Source of the DNA: an uncultured Oscillospiraceae bacterium
Lineage (GTDB): Bacteria > Bacillota > Clostridia > Oscillospirales > Oscillospiraceae
Direction of reading: 5' to 3'
Length of the DNA stretch: 7,097 nt
Assembly: GCA_934569195.1 (NCBI GenBank)
Contig: CAKTKB010000073.1
Coordinates: 1-7,097, forward strand
The notes under the pieces are model-generated. The model was not told where the DNA came from and searched no databases. It was given only the letters and a program-made list of their open reading frames with translations. Positions 1 through 5,490 of the stretch are shown here, one piece after another. Positions within the stretch are counted from its first letter, which is position 1. Each line of letters begins with the position of its first letter. A program made the translations under genes and the position numbers.

Positions 1-88
1 CCCGGAAGGGACTGCCTCCCTAGTTTAATACATTCCATGGGAAATTGCAAGAAAAATTTTACCCGGCTGTGCAAAATCCCCTGCCGTC
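1..88. other. Flank with no supported gene or terminator
   Basis: These 88 bases lie beyond the stop codon of the minus-strand E2/CAT-like gene. The only structure is a small AGGGA/TCCCT hairpin (7-21, 5-bp stem, 5-nt loop) without a proper T run on either strand. I see no coding sequence continuing in from the left edge and no convincing terminator for the minus-strand gene. Confidence 0.5.
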
Positions 89-976
89 TCACCGGCGAAT
101 TGCGTACTCCACCGGCGTATCTGCAGGCTGCTCCAAAAGCTCCGGATGCTCCAGCAGCTCCTTCACCAGAGCGACCGTACCGGAATAATAATACCCGTCC
201 GCAATCCGCTCATCCAGCGTAATGCCCAGAGGCAGGCACGGGTAGACATCCTCCGTACCGTCTGCCGCCACGGACTTGGTGTAATGCTTCTTTCCCACCA
301 CGATAAAGCAGGAATTCGTACCCCAGTTGACCAGATGATGGTATCCGCACTCCAAGCCGATGGAGCCAAGATTGCTCAGGAAAATGGCGGCATGGTTTGG
401 ATCCGTTCCGATAATTCCCTCGGGCGCCCAGCCGTGCCGGTCCAGGAAAAGGATCAGCTTCAGCACCAGCATCAGCATCCAGTGGGGCATTTTATTCAGA
501 ACATCCATCGCGCCGGAGGAGGTATCCTTCACATCTTCCCTGCGGGTCTCATGGATGGTCTTCATAATCTTCTCATGGTAGCTGTCCAACGTATCTTTGG
601 GGGAATACTCCAAAAATGCCAGGCCCTCCTCGGACTTGTCGCTGAACTTCTTTTTAACAACGAATGCCACCGTGATCTTCCGGCGCTGATACACCTTGTT
701 GTTGCAGATGAAGCGATTCATCCGGGGGCGCAGCACAAACGCCTTGCCGATTGCAGCGCTTACAATATGGAAATATGTATACTTATCCTCCGTCCGGCCG
801 GCGTTCTTCTTCTCCAGATAACGCTCCATCGGACGCAGATCAATATCCAGGCTGATAAATGCCTCATTGTTGGCGCGGTGCGGCATGATTCCGGGCATAA
901 TCCGGTTAAGCGGCGGAATATCCCGCACCAGAACCGCATCCCGCCGGTCTCCCCAACGTTTTTTTACCTTCTCCAT
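89..976 (-). CDS. Free-standing E2/CAT-like acyltransferase family protein
   Basis: This 295-residue protein resembles the catalytic domain of 2-oxoacid dehydrogenase E2 components and chloramphenicol acetyltransferase, which are trimeric CoA-dependent acyltransferases. Visible family features are the SNLGSIG strand/turn at residues 201-207 (the SNLG of E2) and a C-terminal LDERIADG motif at 254-261 matching the E2 DHRVIDG motif, followed by a helix (VKELLEHPELL) typical of the E2 C-terminus. There is no lipoyl domain, no peripheral-subunit-binding domain and no neighbouring E1 or E3 gene, so a role in a dehydrogenase complex is unlikely. The acyl acceptor cannot be deduced. The expected catalytic His is Glu256, while Asp260 is kept, so classic CAT/E2 chemistry is doubtful. 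The ATG start is supported by GAAGGGA placed 8 nt upstream and by a strong promoter about 40 nt upstream. It is expected to be cytoplasmic; the hydrophobic helix near 163-180 fits a buried core helix better than a membrane segment. No clear terminator is seen before the window edge. The family call is fairly secure; the function is unknown. Confidence 0.8.
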   Translation of the reverse strand: MEKVKKRWGDRRDAVLVRDIPPLNRIMPGIMPHRANNEAFISLDIDLRPMERYLEKKNAGRTEDKYTYFHIVSAAIGKAFVLRPRMNRFICNNKVYQRRKITVAFVVKKKFSDKSEEGLAFLEYSPKDTLDSYHEKIMKTIHETRREDVKDTSSGAMDVLNKMPHWMLMLVLKLILFLDRHGWAPEGIIGTDPNHAAIFLSNLGSIGLECGYHHLVNWGTNSCFIVVGKKHYTKSVAADGTEDVYPCLPLGITLDERIADGYYYSGTVALVKELLEHPELLEQPADTPVEYAIRR

Positions 977-984
977 AATATCCG

Positions 985-991
985 TCCCTTC
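985..991 (-). promoter_or_regulatory. Ribosome binding site of the E2/CAT-like gene
   Basis: Read on the minus strand this is GAAGGGA, a near-consensus Shine-Dalgarno sequence 8 nt before the ATG at 976-974. It decides the start, since no other in-frame ATG nearby has comparable spacing. Confidence 0.7.
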
Positions 992-1014
992 TGCCCGTTA
1001 CGGCTCACGGGTGC

Positions 1015-1043
1015 ATTATATCAGCTTTTCTCCGATTTTTCAA
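1015..1043 (-). promoter_or_regulatory. Sigma-A type promoter for the E2/CAT-like gene
   Basis: On the minus strand TTGAAA (1043-1038) is followed after exactly 17 bp by a perfect TATAAT (1020-1015). Transcription would begin near 1008, giving a leader of about 30 nt that contains the GAAGGGA ribosome binding site. The match is strong and correctly placed for the gene that starts at 976. It points away from the plus-strand promoter at 1103-1131, forming a divergent pair. Confidence 0.8.
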
Positions 1044-1057
1044 CCACAATCCCCTTT

Positions 1058-1078
1058 CTTCCCCAACATGTAGGGAAG
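1058..1078. promoter_or_regulatory. Inverted repeat between divergent promoters, candidate operator
   Basis: CTTCCC (1058-1063) and GGGAAG (1073-1078) form a perfect 6+6 inverted repeat with a 9-bp spacer. It lies between the -35 boxes of the two divergent promoters (minus -35 ends at 1043, plus -35 begins at 1103). It is upstream of both start sites, so it cannot be a terminator for either transcript. Position and symmetry suit binding by a dimeric regulator acting on one or both genes. No known operator consensus is recognised and a chance repeat of this length is possible. Confidence 0.35.
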
Positions 1079-1102
1079 TTACCGGTTTTTCCAGGATTTG
1101 TC

Positions 1103-1131
1103 TTGCATTTTTTGTATGCTTTCGGTATAAT
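1103..1131 (+). promoter_or_regulatory. Sigma-A type promoter for the deacetylase-like gene
   Basis: TTGCAT (1103-1108) and a perfect TATAAT (1126-1131) are separated by exactly 17 bp. The predicted start near 1138 leaves a leader of about 30 nt before the ATG at 1168, with a purine-rich AAAGGCAGG (1151-1159) as the likely ribosome binding site, ending 8 nt before the start codon. Confidence 0.8.
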
Positions 1132-1167
1132 GGAGCCAAAGCAACCAAAGAAAGGCAGGTTCCTTCC

Positions 1168-2610
1168 ATGGAAGACAAGATGCAAGATCAAACGCCGGAT
1201 GTCCGCCCCCGCAGACGCAGGAAGCGCACCAGGCTGGATATTATAAAGGAGCAATACCTCCCCTACCTGATTCTCGCCCTGGCGGCTGTCGTGATCGTCA
1301 CCCTGTGTGTCGGAAAAATCCGCCGGACAGTCCAGGTACAGAAGGCAAATCAGGCCGCTGCGGAGGCTGAGTCCCAGGCTGCCGCCCAGCTGGAGGCCCA
1401 GGAGAAGGAGCAGGCTGCCCAGCTTCTGACCCAGTCTGCCGCTCTGGCTGAGGCATACGATTTTGACGGCGCGATTGCAGCCCTGGACAGCTTTACCGGC
1501 GATATCTCCAAATATCCCGAGCTGCTGACCAAGCGGGCGGAGTACGTCCAGTCCAAGTCGCAGATGGTCGCATGGGATGACCCGTCCAAAATTCCCAATC
1601 TCTCCTTCCAGCTTCTCATTGCGGACCCCGCCCGGGCTTTTGCAGACGACATCTACGGGGATGCCTATAACCGCAACTACGTCACCACCGACGAATTCTC
1701 CAAGATTTTGCAGCAGCTCTATGACAACGGCTACATGCTGGTCAGCCTGTCCGATCTTGTCACGGAGGATGCCGCGGGAGAGGGAACCGGCTTCTCCGCC
1801 GCCACCCTTTACCTCCCGCAGGGAAAGAAGCCTCTCGTGCTGACCCAGTGCGCCGTAAACTACTTCACCTACATGACCGACGGCGACGGCGACGGACTGC
1901 CGGACAAGGACGGCGACGGCTTCGCCAGCCGCTTGATCGTAGACAGCAACGGAAAAATTGTAAACGAGATGGTAGACGCCCAGGGCAATCTCATCACCGG
2001 CGCCTTCGACCTGGTCCCCATCCTGGACAACTTCCTGGAGGAGCACCCCGACTTCTCCTACCACGGTGCCAAGGCCACCCTGGCCGTAACCGGCTATGAC
2101 GGCATCTTCGGCTACCGGATCGACAGCGCCGCCAAAACCGCTGAAAATACCGAATACTACAACCAGCAGATCGAGGGTGCGAAGGCCATTGTACAGGCCC
2201 TCCGGGACGACGGCTATGAGCTGGCGTGCTATACTTATGAGCACTTTGGCTACGGCGATGAGACCGCCGACCGGATCAGCCAGGACCTGACCTCCTGGAA
2301 AAACGAGATCGTACCCGTCCTTGGCAACGTGGACATTCTGGTGTACCCCTTCGGCTCGGACATTGCGGAAAACCGCGCCGACGCCTACTCGGGGGACCGC
2401 TACAACGTCCTCAAGGAAGCGGGCTTCCGTTACTTCATCGGCATGGATAACACCGTCAGCTCCTGGGCGGATGTCCAGAGCGGATATTTCCGCCAGACAC
2501 GCAAGCTTGTCACCGGCGCATACATGACCTATTCGTCCAGTATGTTCGACGGTCTGTTTGATTCCGCCTCCGTGCTCAACACCCAGCGCGGCACGGTCCC
2601 CCAGCAATAA
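1168..2610 (+). CDS. Membrane-anchored polysaccharide deacetylase-like protein, degenerate active site
   Basis: This 480-residue protein has a short, very basic cytoplasmic N-terminus (RPRRRRKRTR, 13-22), one membrane segment at about 31-49, and then an Ala/Gln/Glu-rich probable coiled coil at about 54-96 that runs into a TPR-like helix pair near 86-109. The rest lies outside the cell and resembles the NodB/polysaccharide deacetylase fold (carbohydrate esterase 4): a strand KKPLVLT at 220-226, a YELACYTYEH segment ending at His359, the groove motif YPFG at 393-396, and a late GFRYFIGMD strand. In active members the first strand ends in a T-x-D-D-type metal/catalytic motif; here it reads TQCAVNY, so both Asp are missing (Cys228, Ala229). 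Of the HxxxH metal pair the first His is Tyr355 and only His359 remains. The protein may therefore bind rather than hydrolyse cell-wall or exopolysaccharide. An Asp/Gly-rich loop (238-251) looks like a calcium site. The start at 1168 has a spaced purine-rich ribosome binding site; Met5 (1180) is an alternative. It is monocistronic, with its own promoter and terminator. The fold call is moderately sure; inactivity is inferred. Confidence 0.75.
   Translation: MEDKMQDQTPDVRPRRRRKRTRLDIIKEQYLPYLILALAAVVIVTLCVGKIRRTVQVQKANQAAAEAESQAAAQLEAQEKEQAAQLLTQSAALAEAYDFDGAIAALDSFTGDISKYPELLTKRAEYVQSKSQMVAWDDPSKIPNLSFQLLIADPARAFADDIYGDAYNRNYVTTDEFSKILQQLYDNGYMLVSLSDLVTEDAAGEGTGFSAATLYLPQGKKPLVLTQCAVNYFTYMTDGDGDGLPDKDGDGFASRLIVDSNGKIVNEMVDAQGNLITGAFDLVPILDNFLEEHPDFSYHGAKATLAVTGYDGIFGYRIDSAAKTAENTEYYNQQIEGAKAIVQALRDDGYELACYTYEHFGYGDETADRISQDLTSWKNEIVPVLGNVDILVYPFGSDIAENRADAYSGDRYNVLKEAGFRYFIGMDNTVSSWADVQSGYFRQTRKLVTGAYMTYSSSMFDGLFDSASVLNTQRGTVPQQ
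1879..1920 (+). repeat. GACGGC hexamer repeats encoding an Asp-Gly calcium-type loop
   Basis: Three tandem GACGG(C/A) units (1879-1896) and two more (1909-1920) encode DGDGDG, then LPDK, then DGDG (residues 238-251) inside the deacetylase-like protein. The DxDxDGxxD spacing (238, 240, 242, 243, 246) matches EF-hand, dockerin and thrombospondin type-3 calcium loops. It directly follows the strand where the catalytic Asp pair would be, so it could be an insertion that arose by expansion of the hexamer. Confidence 0.55.
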
Positions 2611-2621
2611 TCTGCTTCTTC

Positions 2622-2663
2622 TCTCCCCGGCAGAGTTTTCCTGCCGGGGAGATTTCTCTTTTC
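2622..2663 (+). terminator. Intrinsic terminator after the deacetylase-like gene
   Basis: A perfect 12-bp stem (2622-2633 with 2641-2652, GC-rich core CCCCGGCAG/CTGCCGGGG) encloses a 7-nt loop and is followed by a T-rich run (TTTCTCTTTTC, 2653-2663). It begins 12 nt after the TAA at 2608-2610 and separates this gene from the ABC transporter gene. Confidence 0.9.
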
Positions 2664-2684
2664 CGGTGCAGGTAAAAAGATTTT

Positions 2685-2702
2685 CGTCACAGGCAGTTCA
2701 CA
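2685..2702 (+). promoter_or_regulatory. Direct repeat upstream of the ABC transporter, possible response-regulator site
   Basis: CGTCACA (2685-2691) and GTTCACA (2696-2702) are 7-bp direct repeats separated by 4 bp, so the shared TCACA recurs with an 11-bp period, one helical turn. That is the layout bound by OmpR/PhoB-type response regulators. The second copy contains TTCACA, which could be a -35 box with a weak CATATT -10 (2722-2727) at a long 19-bp spacing. A promoter with a poor core and an activator site is plausible, but nothing here proves it, and no regulator gene is present in the window. Confidence 0.3.
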
Positions 2703-2731
2703 TTTGGGCGATAGGATAGAGCATATTTTTT

Positions 2732-2737
2732 GAAGGG
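2732..2737 (+). promoter_or_regulatory. Ribosome binding site of the ABC transporter gene
   Basis: GAAGGG lies 8 nt before the ATG at 2746 and is followed by a further G. It fixes that start, which also places the Walker A motif at the usual distance (about 40 residues) from the N-terminus. Confidence 0.75.
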
Positions 2738-2745
2738 GTAGGTAT

Positions 2746-5358
2746 ATGCTGAAGCTAACCAACATCGTAAAGGAATATCGCTCCGGTCCAACCACCGTAC
2801 ACGCGCTGCGCAATATCACCATTGCCTTTCGTCCATCGGAGTTTGTGGCCATTCTGGGCCAGTCCGGCTGCGGAAAAACCACGCTATTGAACATCATTGG
2901 CGGCCTTGACCGCTACACCTCCGGCGATATGTGCATCCGCGGGAAATCCACCTCCCGCTTCAAGAGCCGGGACTGGGACACCTACCGCAACCACAGCGTG
3001 GGATTCGTCTTTCAGAGCTACAATCTGATTCCCCACCAGACCGTTCTGGCAAACGTGGAGCTTGCTCTTACCCTGTCCGGCGTCCGTCGGGCGGAGCGGC
3101 GGCGGCGGGCCATTGCCGCCCTGACGCAGGTCGGCCTGGCGGATCAGATGCACAAGAAGCCCAACCAGATGTCCGGCGGACAGATGCAGCGTGTGGCGAT
3201 TGCCCGCGCGTTGGTCAATGATCCGGAGATTCTTCTGGCCGATGAGCCTACCGGCGCGCTGGACTCGGAAACCTCCGTGCAGGTGATGGAAATTCTGAAG
3301 CAGGTGGCAAAGGACCGGCTGGTAATCATGGTCACCCACAACCCGGAGCTGGCCCAGGCCTATGCCACCCGGATTGTCCGGCTGAAGGATGGGCAGATTC
3401 TGTCGGACACCGATCCCTACGACGGGCAGTCCGCTTCTCTGATTCCCGAAGCGGAGAAAAAGCGCGCCTCCATGAGACGCACGACGGCCCTTTCCCTTTC
3501 TTTAAGCAATCTGATGACGAAAAAAGGCCGAACCATCCTGACTGCCTTCGCCGGTTCCATCGGCATTGTAGGCATTGCGCTGATTCTGAGTCTTTCCACC
3601 GGCATTAACCGCTATATCGCCGACGTGGAGCAGGACACCCTGGCCAACTATCCTCTGACGCTGCAGGCCCAAAGCGTGGATATGTCCGGAATGATCTCCG
3701 CCATGCAGTCCGGTCGGGAACAGCCGGAGCATGCGGAGGGGGTCATATACTCCTCCAATGTCATGTCCGGCATGATGGACATGATGTTCTCCAGCGCCGC
3801 AAGCAACAATCTCTCCGCCTTCCGGGAGTATATTCTCTCCGGCGAGAGCGGTCTGGAAGCCCTTACCAGCGAAATCCGCTATCTGTACGACACACCTCTG
3901 AACGTCTACCGGACCGATACCGCCGGCGGCATTCTGCAGGTCAATCCCAGCACGGTTTTCTCCGCTATGGGCATGGATGCCGTAACGGAATCCCCTATGT
4001 CCTTCGGCTCCTCCGACGTATGGCAGCAGCTCACGGACAATACCGAGCTGCTGCAAACCCAGTACACCGTGCTCAGCGGCCATCTCCCCCGGCAGTGGAA
4101 TGAAGTCGTGCTGATTCTGGACGCGGACAACCAAATCACGGACTACACGCTGTACGCCCTGGGCGTTCTGGACATTTCCGAGCTTCAGCAGGCCATGCAG
4201 GAGAAAATAGACGGCGGCGACCCGGAGCTGGACACCTCCGTGCGGGAATATGCATACACGGACTTTATCGGCATGACCTTCCGGCTTCTCCCCTCCTCCT
4301 CCCTGTACCAGCAGGAGGACGGCCTTTGGGCAGACAAGTCCCAGGACAGCGCCTACCTGGCCGCCCAGCTCGCCGATGCCCCGGAGCTGACCATCACCGG
4401 CATTGTCCGTCCCCAGGAGAACTCCACCGCAGGAAGCGCCTACGGCGTCATTGGCTACCGCGGGGATCTGATGACCTATCTGATGGACCAGGTGGACCAG
4501 TCCGCCGCCGTCCAGGCCCAGCGGGCCAACCCGGACACAGACATTTTTACGGGCCTTCCCTTCCGGGATCCGGACGCGGAAGCGGTCGTCCTCACAATGG
4601 AGGAGCTGGAGGCCCGGATTGCTCAGCTTCCCCAGGAGCAGCAGGAGCCGCTGCTTACCTCCATCGACCAGATGCGCCAGGCCGGTATGGAGGATGCAGC
4701 CATCAGCCGCACCCTTTCCTCCCAGCTCCCTGACGGCTACTCCGACTCGACCTACGAGAAAAACCTGAGCCGGCTTGGCGTGGCCGACCGGGATAACCCC
4801 AGTGCAATCGCCCTTTACCCGGTGGATTTTGCCGCAAAGGATGCCATTGCCGATGTAATCGCCGCCTACAACCGGGACCGCAGTGAGGCCGATCAGATCA
4901 CCTACACGGACTACGTCGGTCTGATGATGTCCTCCATTACCACCATTATCAATGCCATCAGCTATATATTGATCGCCTTTGTTGCCATTTCCCTGGTGGT
5001 TTCCTCCATCATGATCGGGATCATCACCAATATATCCGTGCTGGAGCGGACGAAGGAGATCGGCATTCTCCGGGCAGTGGGCGCCTCCAAGAGGGACATC
5101 AGCCGGGTTTTCAATGCCGAGACGCTCCTGGAGGGCTTCGCCGCCGGGCTTGTGGGCATCGGACTGACGGAGCTGCTCATCCTCCCCTGCAATGCGCTGA
5201 TCGCAAACATTGCCGGGATCGACGCGAAGGCTTTCCTCAGTCCCGCCGCAGCCGTGATTCTGGTGGCCATCTCCATGGGCCTGACCTTCCTCGCCGGCCT
5301 GATTCCCGCGCACAGCGCCGCAAACAAGGACCCGGTCGTGGCCCTGCGTTCCGAATAA
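2746..5358 (+). CDS. ABC transporter, fused ATPase and FtsX/MacB-type permease
   Basis: The 870-residue protein joins an ABC ATPase to an FtsX-family permease in one chain. ATPase motifs are complete: Walker A GQSGCGKT (38-45), Q-loop Gln90, signature MSGGQ (142-146), Walker B ILLADE with Asp166 and Glu167, D-loop near 172-174, and switch His198. This is the LolD/MacB-like subfamily. The permease has TM1 at about 266-285, a roughly 450-residue outside domain (286-736), then three membrane segments at about 737-762, 798-818 and 834-854, with the family motif [16 protein letters not shown] (767-782) after TM2 and a conserved tail ending DPVVALRSE. Such mechanotransmission-type transporters work as dimers and export peptides, antibiotics or lipoproteins, or drive envelope enzymes, rather than importing nutrients. 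The substrate is not deducible. No membrane-fusion partner, histidine kinase or response regulator is adjacent, and terminators flank the gene, so it is probably monocistronic. The outside domain is longer than the periplasmic core of MacB and has a Met-rich stretch at 313-347. Family assignment is secure; the specific role is unknown. Confidence 0.93.
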   Translation: MLKLTNIVKEYRSGPTTVHALRNITIAFRPSEFVAILGQSGCGKTTLLNIIGGLDRYTSGDMCIRGKSTSRFKSRDWDTYRNHSVGFVFQSYNLIPHQTVLANVELALTLSGVRRAERRRRAIAALTQVGLADQMHKKPNQMSGGQMQRVAIARALVNDPEILLADEPTGALDSETSVQVMEILKQVAKDRLVIMVTHNPELAQAYATRIVRLKDGQILSDTDPYDGQSASLIPEAEKKRASMRRTTALSLSLSNLMTKKGRTILTAFAGSIGIVGIALILSLSTGINRYIADVEQDTLANYPLTLQAQSVDMSGMISAMQSGREQPEHAEGVIYSSNVMSGMMDMMFSSAASNNLSAFREYILSGESGLEALTSEIRYLYDTPLNVYRTDTAGGILQVNPSTVFSAMGMDAVTESPMSFGSSDVWQQLTDNTELLQTQYTVLSGHLPRQWNEVVLILDADNQITDYTLYALGVLDISELQQAMQEKIDGGDPELDTSVREYAYTDFIGMTFRLLPSSSLYQQEDGLWADKSQDSAYLAAQLADAPELTITGIVRPQENSTAGSAYGVIGYRGDLMTYLMDQVDQSAAVQAQRANPDTDIFTGLPFRDPDAEAVVLTMEELEARIAQLPQEQQEPLLTSIDQMRQAGMEDAAISRTLSSQLPDGYSDSTYEKNLSRLGVADRDNPSAIALYPVDFAAKDAIADVIAAYNRDRSEADQITYTDYVGLMMSSITTIINAISYILIAFVAISLVVSSIMIGIITNISVLERTKEIGILRAVGASKRDISRVFNAETLLEGFAAGLVGIGLTELLILPCNALIANIAGIDAKAFLSPAAAVILVAISMGLTFLAGLIPAHSAANKDPVVALRSE

Positions 5359-5378
5359 CCCTGTATCCAATGCGTCTG

Positions 5379-5408
5379 AGGCTGCCGGCTTTCCCCGGCA
5401 GCCTTTTT
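5379..5408 (+). terminator. Intrinsic terminator after the ABC transporter gene
   Basis: A perfect 10-bp stem, AGGCTGCCGG (5379-5388) with CCGGCAGCCT (5395-5404), has a 6-nt loop and runs straight into TTTTT (5404-5408). It lies 20 nt after the TAA at 5356-5358 and upstream of the aspS promoter, so aspS is expected to be transcribed independently. Confidence 0.9.
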
Positions 5409-5420
5409 CCTTGACCGTTA

Positions 5421-5449
5421 TTGACTTTCCCGGGGATTTGTGAGAAAAT
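5421..5449 (+). promoter_or_regulatory. Probable promoter of aspS (extended -10)
   Basis: TTGACT (5421-5426) is 17 bp from GAAAAT (5444-5449), which matches four of six -10 positions and is preceded by a TGn extension (5441-5443). A second TTGAC occurs 10 bp upstream at 5411-5415. The predicted start near 5456 gives a leader of about 35 nt, too short for a T-box riboswitch. Confidence 0.55.
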
Positions 5450-5474
5450 AACGGAGTTAAATTACAGATATAAG

Positions 5475-5480
5475 AGAGGG
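5475..5480 (+). promoter_or_regulatory. Ribosome binding site deciding the aspS start
   Basis: AGAGGG ends 10 nt before the ATG at 5491. An earlier ATG at 5483 is only 2 nt from this site, is in another frame and stops after three codons (ATG TCA TCA TGA), so 5491 is the real start. Confidence 0.65.
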
Positions 5481-5490
5481 ATATGTCATC

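Noticed and set aside
7..21. Hairpin AGGGA-N5-TCCCT near the left edge as a terminator.
   Set aside because: The stem is only 5 bp and no T run follows on either strand.
146..1246. A 366-codon plus-strand open frame opposite the E2/CAT-like gene.
   Set aside because: It crosses both divergent promoters and overlaps the start of the deacetylase-like gene. Its translation has no family features, while the minus-strand protein shows E2/CAT motifs.
1021..2607. A 528-codon minus-strand open frame opposite the deacetylase-like gene.
   Set aside because: Low-complexity Gly/Val-rich translation, no ribosome binding site or family motif, and the opposite strand has a clear gene with promoter, start site and terminator.
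3417..3605. Small minus-strand frames inside the ABC transporter gene.
   Set aside because: They lie opposite intact ATPase/permease coding sequence, with no ribosome binding site and no recognisable product.
5449..5459. TAAC-gga-GTTA inverted repeat at the aspS start of transcription as an operator.
   Set aside because: Four-base arms in an AT-rich promoter are expected by chance.
5359..5490. T-box riboswitch upstream of aspS.
   Set aside because: The only strong hairpin ends the ABC gene and precedes the aspS promoter; the remaining leader of about 35 nt is far too short for a T-box.
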